The notes: generated from the letters alone by a model not told the origin. Positions 34,784 through 45,891 are shown, counted from the stretch's first letter. The stretch: 64,000 nt of DNA from Strobilurus pachycystidiatus (GCA_019915135.1 JAHLMK010000001.1:5518001-5582000); one strand, 5' to 3'. Numbers and translations: made by a program.

Positions 34784-36050
34784 CCGCTCAAAACCCACTG
34801 GCCCGCTACACCCGCACGATGCACCCACTGAGCCCTGGCAAACAATTGGGACAGACTTGATAGGAGAGCTGCCGGAGTCAGGAGGATACAATGCCATCAG
34901 CGTCACGGTGGACCACTTTACCAAGCGTGTACGACTTGTGCCCACACACATGTCCCTGACGTCAGTCGGCATGGCACGGATCTACCGGGATCGGATCTTT
35001 CCAATTCATGGACTACCACGCAAAATAGTCCATGACCGGGGACCCCAGTATCACTCCCAGTTCATGAAGGAGTTATATCGGCTACTTGGCATCCAGGGGA
35101 ACTTCACAACAGCGTACCATCCTCAGACCAATGGGCAGACAGAGCGGATGAACCAGGAGATAGAGCATTACCTACGGTTATTTGTCAACTATCATCAGAG
35201 CGATTGGGACCAGTGGCTGCCGACGGCAGAGTTTGCGTTGAATGACCGAGAGTACTCGGCAACCAAGGTCACTCCATTCTTTGCCGACAATGGCCGTCAC
35301 CCGTACAAAGGGACCGCGCCAAAGATGACGTCAAAGAACCAGACTGCTCAGGAGTTTGCGGATGGAATGCGGAAGGTCAGGGAAGAAGTAGAGGCTGCAT
35401 TGAAGAAGGCGGCAGAAGACATGAAAAAACACTACGACAAGAAGAGGTCAGAGGCGATTGAGTACAAACCTGGACAAGGTGTGGTTAGAAGGGACCAATA
35501 TTAGTACGGACAGACCAGCAAAGAAGATGGGGGACTTACGTTACGGACCATTCAAGGTGGTCGAAAAGATTGGAAAGAGTTCATACAAGCTCACGCTACC
35601 AAGCACATGGAAGAACATTCATCCAGTTATCAACGAGGCCCTTCTTTCCCCTTATCATCCACCTGACTTTCCATCACAACCACATAACACACGACCACCA
35701 CCGATAGTAGAAGGACAAGAGCCCGAATGGGAAGTAGAGGAGATAGTCAACTCAGGAAAGTACCGAGGCACATTCCGGTACAAGGTGCAGTGGAAGGGAT
35801 ATGGCGCTCACGAGCAGACATGGGAACCAATGCGCAATCTGGAACACGCTGCCGAAGCCATTGCAGAGTTCCACAAGCGCTTCCCGAACAAGCCGAAACC
35901 CCCCACGCTAGCACGCATTGAAATCCCCATTTCCCAATTTCCTATTCATCTCTTCCGACCCATGCCACAACCGGACACAGAACCCACTCCTAGTTCCATG
36001 CCAAGCGAAGCGTTAGCAAACAGGCTAGCGCAGAATGGAACCTGCGCCTT

Positions 36051-36060
36051 AAGGAGGGGG
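36051..36060 (+). promoter_or_regulatory. Polypurine tract of element 1
   Basis: AAGGAGGGGG, separated from the 3' LTR only by the pol stop codon TAA. Primer site for plus-strand DNA synthesis. Confidence 0.8.
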
Positions 36061-36063
36061 TAA

Positions 36064-36520
36064 TGTTACGAATGGGCTATCTTTTCATCTTATCCTTTAC
36101 ATTTTATCACCTATCATATCTCTTCATCATATCTTATCCCTTATCCGTGTCTCAGAGACGTCCCCTAGTGACATCATTCATACTCCTTGACACACAACAT
36201 GTTGGCAGCATGGTCTGACATCATACCTCATGGCTAGCAGGCTATTGTCGTGCAGGAGACACATGGAGGGAATCTGGAGCGTCATAGAACCAAGGCAGTG
36301 CTTAATATCCCTGGAGGAAACAGGTTTGGACAAGGGGCTAGGGCAAAGGGTAGTCAGTAGTGGACACGTATATAAGCAAGTAGGTTACTGTGTAGTCTGT
36401 AGCTTCGATCTCGTCTATACACCTGGCCTAGCCAGACTTTGACTCGATACTCGCTCTTCCCTTTAGTTAGATTATCTGTGTGGTGCCTGGTTTAGCCCTG
36501 TGGTTAAGTCAGTGCTGACA
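36064..36520 (+). repeat. 3' LTR of element 1
   Basis: 457 bp, identical to the 5' LTR except G at 36,446, followed by target duplicate GCCTG. Confidence 0.95.
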
Positions 36521-36525
36521 GCCTG

Positions 36526-37623
36526 CAATACACAAAATCCGCCAACTGCTTTCCCTCCCGACTCCTGCGAGCCACCAAGCTATCTCTGAATGAATTTTGA
36601 AGACTGTCTGCGTGATTGCGCTTCTGTTTCACGGCCATTCTGCACCCGGAACTGTCTGATCTGTGGATCCGGACCAAACTGCTCACTAGGATACCGCTTC
36701 CAGACAGTCAAACTACTTCTGATACGGCTCCTTGGGTCTACCTGAAACGAGTTCAAAAGGATTCGCATCAGCAAACGGGCATTCGGTGCGTGAATCCCTA
36801 TTTTTGTCATTTATGGCCACAATTTCGCCTATTTCGGTACCTTACACGCTTATTCATGCATATTCCACTTGGATTACGGCTCCTTATACATTGAATATAC
36901 ATTGTACAAATTTTGGTGCCATGAGGATTTGTGCCCGAGACACAAGAAGAAAATTTGAGATCACCAAAACACGTCGATCGCGAAATAATTCTAAGTCCCA
37001 ACTTAGGATTTGGGTCATCTGCCAAAAGGGAGCTGAGGCTTCCCAGTTGCTAGATGATCTCACTTACCCGCCCTACACAAACAACACCAAAACAACCAAA
37101 CAGAGCATAGCCAAATTTTGCAGCCATCGGTCTGAGCATTACGTGAGATCATCCGTGAATGGTAGCGAGTCTACAGATTCAGTGGCAGTCAGACTCAGAG
37201 TTGTGTTTCAGGCCGTTCTCCGCCGGGTTGCCGCCAGGAACCAAGGAAGGTTCCCACGTATGCCACCTCCCCGTGCCATAGCACAGATAATCACTAGACC
37301 AGGACCAGACAAGGGAAACCTCCGCTGTAGTCTCGATGCCAGACGTTCGCCAACAAGATACTCGATGACAGTCGATCGAGGGTCGATCGGACCGGACGGG
37401 CGAAGTGACTGGTGTCGAGTCTACCTTTGCTGCGACATCAACAGTGAGTTTCTTCCTGCTGTGCACCTCTAATCTGAGCCCTGGGTAAGATCAAGGCTCC
37501 CCAAGAAGGTCATGATAATCATTCGACATAACTTGAAAATACATGAAATAAATATGAACTCGGAATGTATATAAATACAAAGATTGCTGGCGTACAATAC
37601 TTACTTGGAGTCAGAGACGTTGA
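36526..37623. other. Region between LTR element 1 and the split F-box gene
   Basis: No supported gene. A long + frame (36,732-37,472) lacks an ATG near its start and any family signature. Before the insertion this DNA was continuous with 29,301-29,623. Confidence 0.45.
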
Positions 37624-39161
37624 TTAAATGAACTGCTCCGAGAAAGAACCACAAGAGATTGACACACTCGCCTTCAACTTCCTCGCGACATAATTGCCTA
37701 GCCACTTCTTCGTTCTCCTCAACTCTTGCGCGTTCATTAGGGAAAACCCATTGACCACAATCGATTGCATTTGCCCAAAGCTCGGGCGATTGAGGATATC
37801 AATTATTGCGTCCCAGTCAATGAGTCTCAAATTGTCGAGGCCATCAACAAGCAGCGAGAGGCTAAGCTCGTGAAATCTGGGCGAGACGATCTGGGACAGG
37901 ATGGAAGGAACTTGGGCTGCGGCGATTTTGTTCCTCGGAAAGATACTCGAGATGGGAAGGAAGAGCTGGAGGCGTTCGAGGTTGACCAACGTTGCAAAGT
38001 CTACTTGGTGATAGAATGCACCTAAACAAGAAATGGACAAGGAGCGCAAATTAGGGAATGAACAATGATTCAGGTCAATTCTCTGACCATGAAAGACAGG
38101 AGAAGTGAAAAAGTCTGTGAGATCCGCCGTAGCTCGCACTTCCAAAGAAGTCAGCGAATGCTGAAACGCTTTCAGAAATGTCGGAATCTCCGAATATGAA
38201 AGGTCCGGGCTGAAGCCAAACGACAGATGTTGTATCTCCAGTGAGGCGCTGTGACCCGATATCCAACGAAGGAATCCATGCTCCACAACCTCGCTGACAT
38301 TGGACAAGGACAGCGACCTCAATTGGGGAGGCGGCCGTACGCGACTCAGAGCAATAGAGACTCTACCCCGTATGTCGTCGAGTGAACAGACTTCTAATCG
38401 AGGACACAATGCCAAGAGTGTGAGGACGCCTTTATCCTTTGCATCGAGATCCTCAAAGAAGGCTCGTGAGATACTGAGCTCCACCACGGTCTCTCTGAAC
38501 AGTCCCAGCACCCTCTTCATCCACATCACATGAACACAGCTGGTTCCATCAAGCGACACCTTCTGCAGGTGAGGGAGACGGCACAAATGAGTTGTCACGC
38601 CTTTTTGACGCTGAGCGTGAGGCACACGCGGTTCGTGCCCTTTCATCCTCAAAGAGACCACGTCTGGACGGAAGGTGCAAGGGTCGCTGGCAAGGATATG
38701 TACAAAACGGAGCCAACGGTCGTTGTTGTTGATACAAATTTCGCGGAATTAGGAGGCTGTGTGATGGCGGGAGATGGGGAGCCAAGACTGACACACTAAG
38801 GCGCAATTGAGGATGTCAGAATTGGCCCGGTCTGTGCAAAGATATGCGACGATCTCGTGGAGCAATTCTGGTGGAAGACTTGCAATGGGGGGAGGAGGGC
38901 CTGTAGGTATGACCACACGAGTGGACAGTCGAGAAGCGGGAGGAGGATCAAAGATGTCGGAATCCTCTTCTCCAACTGAGAACGAGGCAGTTGTTTGTCG
39001 CACATTTTCAGCCAAGTCGCCGGGATATGTTCGATGGATTTGATCAACCTGTACTCTTAAGCTGGGCTTCCTTGGATAAATTGTCAACGGCAGGGTAGGA
39101 AGTGGGCGAGAAGGAGGCGGATGGTCCATGCTGCCCCAAACGGTGGGTGAACGGAGCTGCT

Positions 39162-40011
39162 TGTTACGACCTGATCCCGCCGTGACAAGGACTCGCTCAT
39201 GAGAGACTACCCCTGTAGTCAACCCATAGCTTTCCTGCGAGCGTACCACGTACATCCTCGTATTGTGCTCGACTGGTCGTACTGTACCAGTCATAGGGGC
39301 CCTCGATGATCGCACATCCATCTCGCCAGAGACTGTGATACCGTAGGAACCTAATCCCAAGGTACGAGGCTCGCCGCCGGACCTAGTCCCAGGTGTGGCG
39401 TCGGGGAGCCTTCTCTCGTCGGAGTCAACGACGTTGGCGGAGGTATCGAAGGGAGACATGTGGGTGAGTCCTACCACGGAGAGTTTAGAGTGCCCAACGG
39501 AGTTGTATGGGGGAAAACTGGTTAAGGACGAAGTCTGAGTAGCTAGTACAGCGTTGTCTCTGTATTTATACTAATCCCATGCTTGCTCATCGTTCCTCTT
39601 CTCGAAGCTTCTACCACATACTCCCGATGCGTCGGGAGTGGTCCGACGCTGCGGATGACGGAGATCCCGACATCCCGATGACCGCCCGACAGATCGATGA
39701 CCGCCCATTGGTCGGGAAGGCGGGTTTGGTCGGGTACCAACTCCCGCCTGACTCACGCGGCCTAAGTATATTCCCGGGGTGTCCTACACCATGTGTGCTC
39801 GCTCCAAAGTGTATCCGGGAGGGCGGGAAGCCCGACAAAGGCGGGACTTCAGGATCCCGGTTCTGTCGCCATAAGGGATTGAACTCTCAACCCCGTGATA
39901 TATCTCTCGGCATCTTCCGGTGTGGCGCTGGTTCGTGTAGCCGTAGTATCAGGACGCCAAAGTGTGACCAAAGTGGAGGGCCTTGATCTACGGTGAGGCC
40001 ACATCATGACA
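39162..40011 (-). repeat. LTR of element 2 (3' LTR in element orientation)
   Basis: 850 bp. The part left of the element's TATA contains an F-box-unrelated frame that appears fused to the F-box frame only because of the insertion. Confidence 0.9.
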
Positions 40012-40747
40012 ATATCCCCTTTTTAAGTTTCTCGTCCCGAGAAACAAAAGAGTGATCTTCTTTATGGGCTCCTACGGTCGCGTCGATGCTTTTTACAAGA
40101 CTCCCCGAGCCTTGTTAAAGCCAAAGTGTAGTCGCGACGGAAGGCGTGATGGCTCGGAACCTGCTACGGGGGGGCCGAGACGCGTTTTCTCCGATGAAGA
40201 CGCGTTTGGAAAGAATTCTGAGTAGACAGAAGTGTTTGTATCGTAAAGACGATGTTTTGTTGTCCGGGTCACGTGATCGATTTTGTGTGGCGTATATTTT
40301 CGATACTCGTCCTGAGATGTCCTCGAAAAGGCGCCTTTGATCGTACAGAAATCGATTTTTTCATTGCCGCCGGCATCGGTCATGATTTCGTCGTTCGAGC
40401 TCCCCGAGCTCAGAACAGTACCCGCGCCATGCGCTCGGTACCGTAGTTGTGTCCTCTCCGGGCAATCAGGACTCCCTACGAGTCAAAACCCCCATCTGAG
40501 TGCTCAAGACCCCATATCTGCACCCTCAGATATCCATCTGAGGTACAGATCCCAGGGTCTCGCGGAATGATCTGCAGAATCATTCAAGTGAGTCTATTCT
40601 CTGGACCCAGGTGCGCTTCTTGAAAGCCTATTGCTGATATCCCAGAAGTCCCAGAGATTGGGTGCGGGAACGAGCGCTTGCGCGCGCAGCTATAATGGCG
40701 CTGCCCCGGAGAAGGTCCCCAGAACCGTTCTCCTACGCCCCACGACG

Positions 40748-41507
40748 ATGCCAACATCTCTGCTTGCCCTGATCTCGCGTCGTTCGACAGCCGCGCCGTC
40801 TGACGCCCTTCTGGCCGTCAATCATCGCGGCTTTCGCATCCACGCGCGCCCTGCGCGAATTCCGAGCATCGTCCTGGAAGAATGGATCCGGTGCATTGCC
40901 GCCGTCGATGATAGTCTGTTGAATGACAATTCGTTCGAATCTGGACCTCTGTCGTCGTCAGAATGGTTGGCCCTGGTAAGTTGTCGAGTTGGCTCCGGAT
41001 AGTGCCCATTGACCGGGCGCCTTCGATTGGGTGGGTGTATTCTAGTTCACGTTATTGCGCGCCGCGCTTGTCTTCGCCAACGATGTCGAGTTTCGCCCTC
41101 CGGCAACTTGGAGTCGCCTTTCGCTCGTGCCGCCTCAAGGCAGCGAGACCGTTTCTGCACTGGCGGTGAGTGCCTGGGTGTTGTTATCGCCGTGGGGTGA
41201 GTTTTCGTTTTCCTTTCTTGATCCGTAGTTTTTTGTCTAACGTCGATGGCGGCCAGCGGCTGAAGCGTTGCCTCCCGCCATCATCATCCGCGGGAATATC
41301 GACTTCCACCTCCCACTTCGATACCTCTGGCGGTGTTTGTCCCGGAGGGACATAGTGACGGCGTTCTGGGCGTCGACGGACGGGGAGGAGAGGGATCGGT
41401 GGGAGGAGAAGGTGAAGACGAAGGGTCTGTCCGAGGCGGGGATGGCGAGCGAGTGGGAGGAGGTAACCGAGGAGTGGTGGCTTGGGGCGATGGATTTTGT
41501 TCGGTAG
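40748..41507 (+). CDS. Intron-containing cargo gene inside LTR element 2, antisense to it
   Basis: Family unknown. Exon 1 (40748-40975, MPTSLLALISRRSTAAPSDA) ends at gtaagttg. Exon 2 (41046 to about 41165) reads FTLLRAALVFANDVEFRPPA. Exon 3 (about 41,260-41,507) reads AEALPPAIIIRGNIDFHLPL, then RRDIVTAFWASTDGEERDRW and ends EEWWLGAMDFVR. Exons 1 and 2 join in phase. The second junction keeps frame only if donor gtgcct (after 41,169) is used rather than the stronger-looking gtgagt at 41,166, so it is uncertain. Charged, no signal peptide or membrane helix. It is transcribed opposite to the element, so its introns would not be removed during retrotransposition. Confidence 0.55.
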
Positions 41508-42737
41508 GGTGTCGATGAGAGCTGTCTTGGATTTTATTCCTCGTAGTTTGAGTACGGATGTATACCCCTTCTTGTTGTTTGATACCCAACTCCAGAGAGT
41601 TTTTTGGTCGCGTTTGTTCGCTATGCTCGACGCGTCGCGTGTGTTTTAACAAACACGTACTAGTGGTGACGGATGATGTTCCTGATTTGCGTGATGGTCG
41701 ATCGTTCCGGAGATATTCTGTCGTCCGACTTATCCTTTAGGATCAGGCGTCCGGATGATGCGAGTGCTCGTTTCGGCGGTGTTCCTGCGGGTATGCCGAT
41801 GGGTGATAGACGCTCACCCTTGTGGTGCAGCATTTCATGGTGTGGGGATTGCTTTTTGGCGAAGGTGATCGTTCGTTCAACTGGTGGATCTGGATTTTCA
41901 TCACGACAGTCCTCGACTGTGTTTCTCTTTCAAAGAGAATGAGCTACGCTGTTTGGCTCGAAACTTATTTTCTCGGTCTTTCCACTGCTAGTTTCCATTT
42001 CATGTCAGGATTCTCCTCCACGAGGAGATCCATGGTATTGTCTGGGTAGTTTTATTCCTGGTTCGTGCGGAAAGACTTTCCGTTGTCGGAATAGAGTACG
42101 GGGTGTTGAAAGAGAATGAGTCCTCGGTCCAAGGGTTGGACGGGGTTCGTGAATTTCTCGAATTCCACCCCGTATAGGAGACGCAGGTGGTGCGGGGTGT
42201 TGCAAGTTTGTTTTGCGCTGTATAGGTGCACGGCCCAGGGGTCTAGAAGGGGGGTGGTAGAACACCGTGAGATCTAGGCGTGGCTCGGTATAGAATGTCG
42301 GGGTTCGTATACGTCGTAGTGGCCCCCGTAGATATCTTGCCTGGAGAAGGCATAATCCTTCTTTCGTGTGTCGAGATAGATGTTGGGGGGTTCTCCACAG
42401 AACTTCCATACATCGTGCCATGATGGGGATATGTCCGTTCACCAGAGACCGAAGAAGAACCCAGTCTACTTCTAGTCCCAGCAACCTATAGACCACGTCT
42501 ATGACCCATGCAGCTCTGCCCAGAAGGCTCCGGTATTGAGTAGGACCTGATCGTACTGTTGGTTTGGGTTCCGCAATGTGGATGGCCAACTCCCTAAGGA
42601 GGGAGAGTACTCGATGTTCGGTTCTGCGAGCTCGTACAAGGGGGGGGATAGTGTCGGAGGTTGTGGTGATTGGAGGCGTTACCCCAATGCCGGAGGAGGG
42701 GGGGAGGTTCCGATGTAGTGGTACGTGGGCAGTATGG

Positions 42738-42749
42738 AGACTTCGTCCT
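42738..42749 (-). promoter_or_regulatory. Self-complementary primer-binding site of element 2
   Basis: On the minus strand AGGACGAAGTCT begins 2 nt inside the LTR. It is the exact complement of AGACTTCGTCCT in the LTR (minus strand 43126-43115). Same 2-nt spacing as in element 1. Confidence 0.7.
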
Positions 42750-42751
42750 AT

Positions 42752-43601
42752 TGTTACGACCTGATCCCGCCGTGACAAGGACTCGCTCATGAGAGACTAC
42801 CCCTGTAGTCAACCCATAGCTTTCCTGCGAGCGTACCACGTACATCCTCGTATTGTGCTCGACTGGTCGTACTGTACCAGTCATAGGGGCCCTCGATGAT
42901 TGCACATCCATCTCGCCAGAGACTGTGATACCGTAGGAACCTAATCCCAAGGTACGAGGCTCGCCGCCGGACCTAGTCCCAGGTGTGGCGTCGGGGAGCC
43001 TTCTCTCGTCGGAGTCAACGACGTTGGCGGAGGTATCGAAGGGAGACATGTGGGTGAGTCCTACCACGGAGAGTTTAGAGTGCCCAACGGAGTTGTATGG
43101 GGGAAAACTGGTTAAGGACGAAGTCTGAGTAGCTAGTACAGCGTTGTCTCTGTATTTATACTAATCCCATGCTTGCTCATCGTTCCTCTTCTCGAAGCTT
43201 CTACCACATACTCCCGATGCGTCGGGAGTGGTCCGACGCTGCGGATGACGGAGATCCCGACATCCCGATGACCGCCCGACAGATCGATGACCGCCCATTG
43301 GTCGGGAAGGCGGGTTTGGTCGGGTACCAACTCCCGCCTGACTCACGCGGCCTAAGTATATTCCCGGGGTGTCCTACACCATGTGTGCTCGCTCCAAAGT
43401 GTATCCGGGAGGGCGGGAAGCCCGACAAAGGCGGGACTTCAGGATCCCGGTTCTGTCGCCATAAGGGATTGAACTCTCAACCTCGTGATATATCTCTCGG
43501 CATCTTCCGGTGTGGCGCTGGTTTGTGTAGCCGTAGTATCAGGACGCCAAAGTGTGACCAAAGTGGAGGGCCTTGATCTACGGTGAGGCCACATCATGAC
43601 A
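42752..43601 (-). repeat. LTR of element 2 (5' LTR in element orientation)
   Basis: 850 bp, 847 identical to the partner LTR. Contains the promoter at 43,126-43,160. Confidence 0.9.
43115..43160 (-). promoter_or_regulatory. TATA box and predicted self-primer of element 2
   Basis: Minus-strand TATAAATAC begins at 43,160. The self-primer AGACTTCGTCCT begins 34 nt downstream at 43,126, the expected transcript start. Confidence 0.65.
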
Positions 43602-44393
43602 CTGCTTCCCCGAGCTGAAGGAGTTGAGAGTTCTCCGTCGCGCCAGTCCTGAGCCTGACTGCGCATCCGGACGCGGCTGATCCAATGATAGAGCTTCCCG
43701 CGACCGGCCACTATTCCCTTCCACTGCATCAGCACGAGTCAAGACATCAATCTGCAGACTAGATCTCTTGGGAACGCGAAGCGGCTTTGTGGGAGGAGGG
43801 GATGAAGGGTCATCAAACTCCTCTCCTACAAGAGAGTCCCTCCATCGCACTACGCTCAAGTTGGCAGTGGTATTGCGCCGATGTTTTGGCCTCTGCTGAT
43901 CAGGATTTGGAAGTGGTCGTCCAGTGTTTGATCGCGGACGAGCGTACGGCATATCGTTCTGTTGGGAGGTGTAGGGTGCACTCTGGAGGATAGAGGATGG
44001 AGGGCGAATGGGGGCAGGAACCGCGACAGGAGATATCCTACGAAGAGTGCTAGGTCCGGAGTATGAACTATGACGCCGGACCGAGGCCAGTTCATTGCTG
44101 ATCCATTCCCTGTCAGGATCTGCTCCTGGAGGCCGCGGAGGGTACCGCCCTGGGAGTGGCCGTGAAGAGTATAACTGACTCTGTTCGGCCACATCGTTAG
44201 ATGGTTGCGGACTGTCTTCAGCAACATTGCGAATTGGCTGCCGCGTATTCGCCGTGAAGCCCGCCTCAGGAAAACGCTTTGGTCGCGAGGATACAGGGAT
44301 GTGCGCGCGCTCTATGGAGAGGACATCACTATGCAGTAGAGACAAGTTTGCGCCAGGCAGTTCAGCGAGTTCAGCGTAATCTGAGTATGCCAT

Positions 44394-44756
44394 CCAAGCC
44401 TCGAGAAGATCAGGAAATGAAGCAATGACAATGGCTCAACGAGACTGTGGCTTATGTTCTGGTCTGAGGCAACATTGGGAGGGGTGCATCATGTTCGTGG
44501 CTGTTTAAGCTTAACAAGGGTTGCCGGGCAAGATGCCGGACAAGGACATGAAACGGGAAGGCAAACCGTTCAACTTGAGACACGAATTCGCCTTTCCGAG
44601 TCGGCCCCGCCATTTGTGAGTCAGCTATCTTGCCTGCAATGGGGTTGATTATACCGATATGCTACAAGACAAAGTTCTACAGCTACATTACTTCGAACGA
44701 TGAAACCATGTCTATAACCCTGGACCATCCTCTCGTTAGGATTGAGCTGGTTCTCA
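44394..44756. other. Upstream region of the split F-box gene
   Basis: No gene seen. Probably the original promoter of the F-box gene, next to a decayed F-box relative. Confidence 0.45.
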
Positions 44757-45500
44757 ATCACTCACAGTATGATTTCGTACTTTCCCCACCCAAGAATATG
44801 ACTTGCCCCAGTTCCGAAGAGTTCGGTTCGTTGATTGCTTCGATGAGTGTGTCCCAATCAGTCAGGTCGAGGTCCGCAATTGGGATATTCAAGAGGAGGA
44901 AGAAGCAACTGGAGGTATATATGGGGACACTATCTTTGATACAACAACCGGTAGTTGTTTTGCGTTGATCTCTCGTTCGGGGAGGACGGGAGCAATGTGA
45001 AGGGATGCCGAGTGCATAGACCGAAGGTTTGTGAGCGACCTGAGATCGACATTTTGGATGAAGACGTCTGTACAATCGGGGTGATTGAGCGGGTATATGG
45101 AGCAAAATGAGACAGACCTTGGTCATCGGAATTTCGGAGGCGATGAGATATGAGAAAGAGATGTTCAGTCCAGGTACTGGATTCTCAAACAAAATCTTGA
45201 ATTTGGAGATGTGCGACGCTGCCAGGGCTGTGAGTTGAATGTCGAACATTTGAACACGCCGAGAGCTTGGCCGAGAGATTCCGAAGGAGAGCCAGGTCAG
45301 GAAGCCATGACTGATGATCTCCAGACACAGGTTGAAAAGTGCTGCCGGGGGAAGCAAGTCACATTTTTGGGCAAGTTATCCTGGTTATCCTTTCGAACTG
45401 ATGTCAATCGTAATGCAGCCCGAGTTGTGTTCATAGAGACGTGTCAGCTTCACCAAGCATAGCCCGATACAGTGACACTTGACGAATCATAGGCAGTTCA
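44757..45500 (-). pseudogene. Decayed F-box paralogue (leucine-rich tail only)
   Basis: Minus-strand pieces parallel the C-terminal half of the split F-box gene next door: HGFLTWLS matches HGFLRWIS, and LTDWDTLIEAINEPN..LGQVIFLG matches LIDWDAIIDILNRPSFGQMQ. Pieces occur in more than one frame with no F-box or start, so it is a truncated and frameshifted relic. It suggests a former tandem pair of F-box genes. Confidence 0.55.
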
Positions 45501-45891
45501 ACTCAAAACCAGAGCCAATGTTCTGCTCGGTGATTTCTCGTCCAAAGATAGAGAGGACATTGGCCAGTATTCCGCCGCCCAAGACAGTGGCCTTCCGTAG
45601 ACGTCAGAGACGTGATTTCGGAGCGGATGGTGGCGGGAGAGGCTGAGGGCTAACGAGCCGCGTTACAGCGCGCCGCCAGCTAGGAGGAGGAGGAGGAGAG
45701 GATAAACCAAGGTCATGGATAACCTTGGCGCCGGCAATGGATAGGCCCAATCACGCGCTCAATGACAGCGTGAGAAGGGACACGGGTTCCCTTCTGATCA
45801 TGATCGATGATCGAGTCTCACTTCTTTGTTCCGTCTCTGGCTTGTTGTGATTGTGGCTTGACATGTTGAGCCACGATTTGAACCACGACAA
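45501..45891. other. Promoter region of HDxD copy 2
   Basis: No gene seen. Includes a short GGA-repeat run near 45,684-45,701 (aggaggaggaggaggag). Confidence 0.5.

Larger units (their letters stand above)
31585..36063 (+). pseudogene. pol: Pol of LTR element 1, interrupted by a MITE and a frameshift
   Basis: The frame opens at 31,585 in the -1 register relative to gag. In order: aspartic protease DALVDSGATG at about 32,060; reverse transcriptase with PVQDYRKLND, FFGLTNSPATFQ and active site YLDD at 33091-33102; RNase H (FRVEADSSDYANGAVLSQ) at about 33,520; integrase zinc-binding HHCC (HHDTQLAGHPGRYK..CEKC) at 34,170-34,310. The MITE interrupts at 34,325. The core continues after it (GTDLIGELPES; YHPQTNGQTERMNQEIEHY) until a 2-nt deletion near 35,472 shifts frame. 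The C-terminal part (GPFKVVEKIG) ends in a chromodomain (YKVQWKGYGAHEQTWEP) and TAA 36,061. Two lesions make it inactive; they look younger than the element. Confidence 0.92.
29624..36520 (+). mobile_element. LTR element 1: Ty3-type chromovirus, 6,897 bp, now defective
   Basis: TG..CA-bounded 457-bp LTRs at 29624-30080 and 36064-36520, flanked by the 5-bp duplication GCCTG (29619-29623 and 36521-36525). Order gag, protease, reverse transcriptase, RNase H, integrase, chromodomain identifies a chromovirus. The LTRs differ at one position only (A at 30,006, G at 36,446), implying a recent insertion. The primer-binding site is complementary to the LTR itself. Inactivated by a 459-bp MITE in the integrase and a 2-nt deletion near 35,472. 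A chromodomain usually steers integration to heterochromatin; here the element sits upstream of HDxD copy 1. Confidence 0.95.
39162..43601 (-). mobile_element. LTR element 2: 4,440-bp non-autonomous element (LARD-like), minus orientation
   Basis: Two 850-bp TG..CA repeats at 39162-40011 and 42752-43601, flanked by 5-bp duplicates CTGCT (39157-39161, 43602-43606). They differ at three positions (39311, 39893, 39934), all C in the left copy and T in the right. The 2.7-kb interior shows no gag, reverse transcriptase or integrase. Orientation is minus: on that strand a purine run AAAAAGGGGATAT abuts the left LTR and a self-complementary primer site follows the right LTR. A minus-strand open frame (42,790-42,005) is unassigned. 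The plus strand carries an intron-containing gene. Must have been mobilised by proteins of another element. Confidence 0.88.
37624..44393 (-). pseudogene. F-box gene split by LTR element 2
   Basis: The 5' part (44393-43602) starts MAYSDYAELAELPGANLSLL and is Ser/Pro/Arg-rich and probably disordered. The 3' part resumes at 39,156 (KQLRSPTVWGSMDHPPP), with an F-box (IASLPPELLHEIVAYLCTDR..CALVCQSWLP) at about 38,770-38,900. Leucine-rich repeats follow (PQLRSLSLSNVSEVVEHGF; NLRSLSISCLGAF; LVNLERLQLFLPI) to the stop at 37,624. The two parts are in the same frame once the 4.4-kb element and one CTGCT duplicate are removed, giving about 775 codons. A second lesion, in-frame TAA at 38749-38751 just after the F-box, separates FREICINNNDRWLRF from it. 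A functional F-box protein is therefore unlikely. Confidence 0.85.

Noticed and set aside
36732..37472. 246-codon + frame after element 1
   Set aside because: No ATG near its start, no family motif, no splice partners; composition does not look coding.
38749..39477. Open frame joining an N-terminus MVGLTHMSPFDTSANVV to an F-box
   Set aside because: Its first half is LTR sequence of element 2 (identical frame at 42,594-43,067). The true N-terminus of the F-box gene lies at 43,602-44,393.
39579..39986. Repeated 135-codon frame at 39,579 and 43,169
   Set aside because: Lies wholly within the LTRs of element 2 and repeats only because the LTRs do.
42005..42790. 261-codon minus frame at the 5' end of element 2 as a Gag
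   Set aside because: Correct strand and place, but no capsid pattern or zinc knuckle, and the start lies in the LTR; left unassigned.
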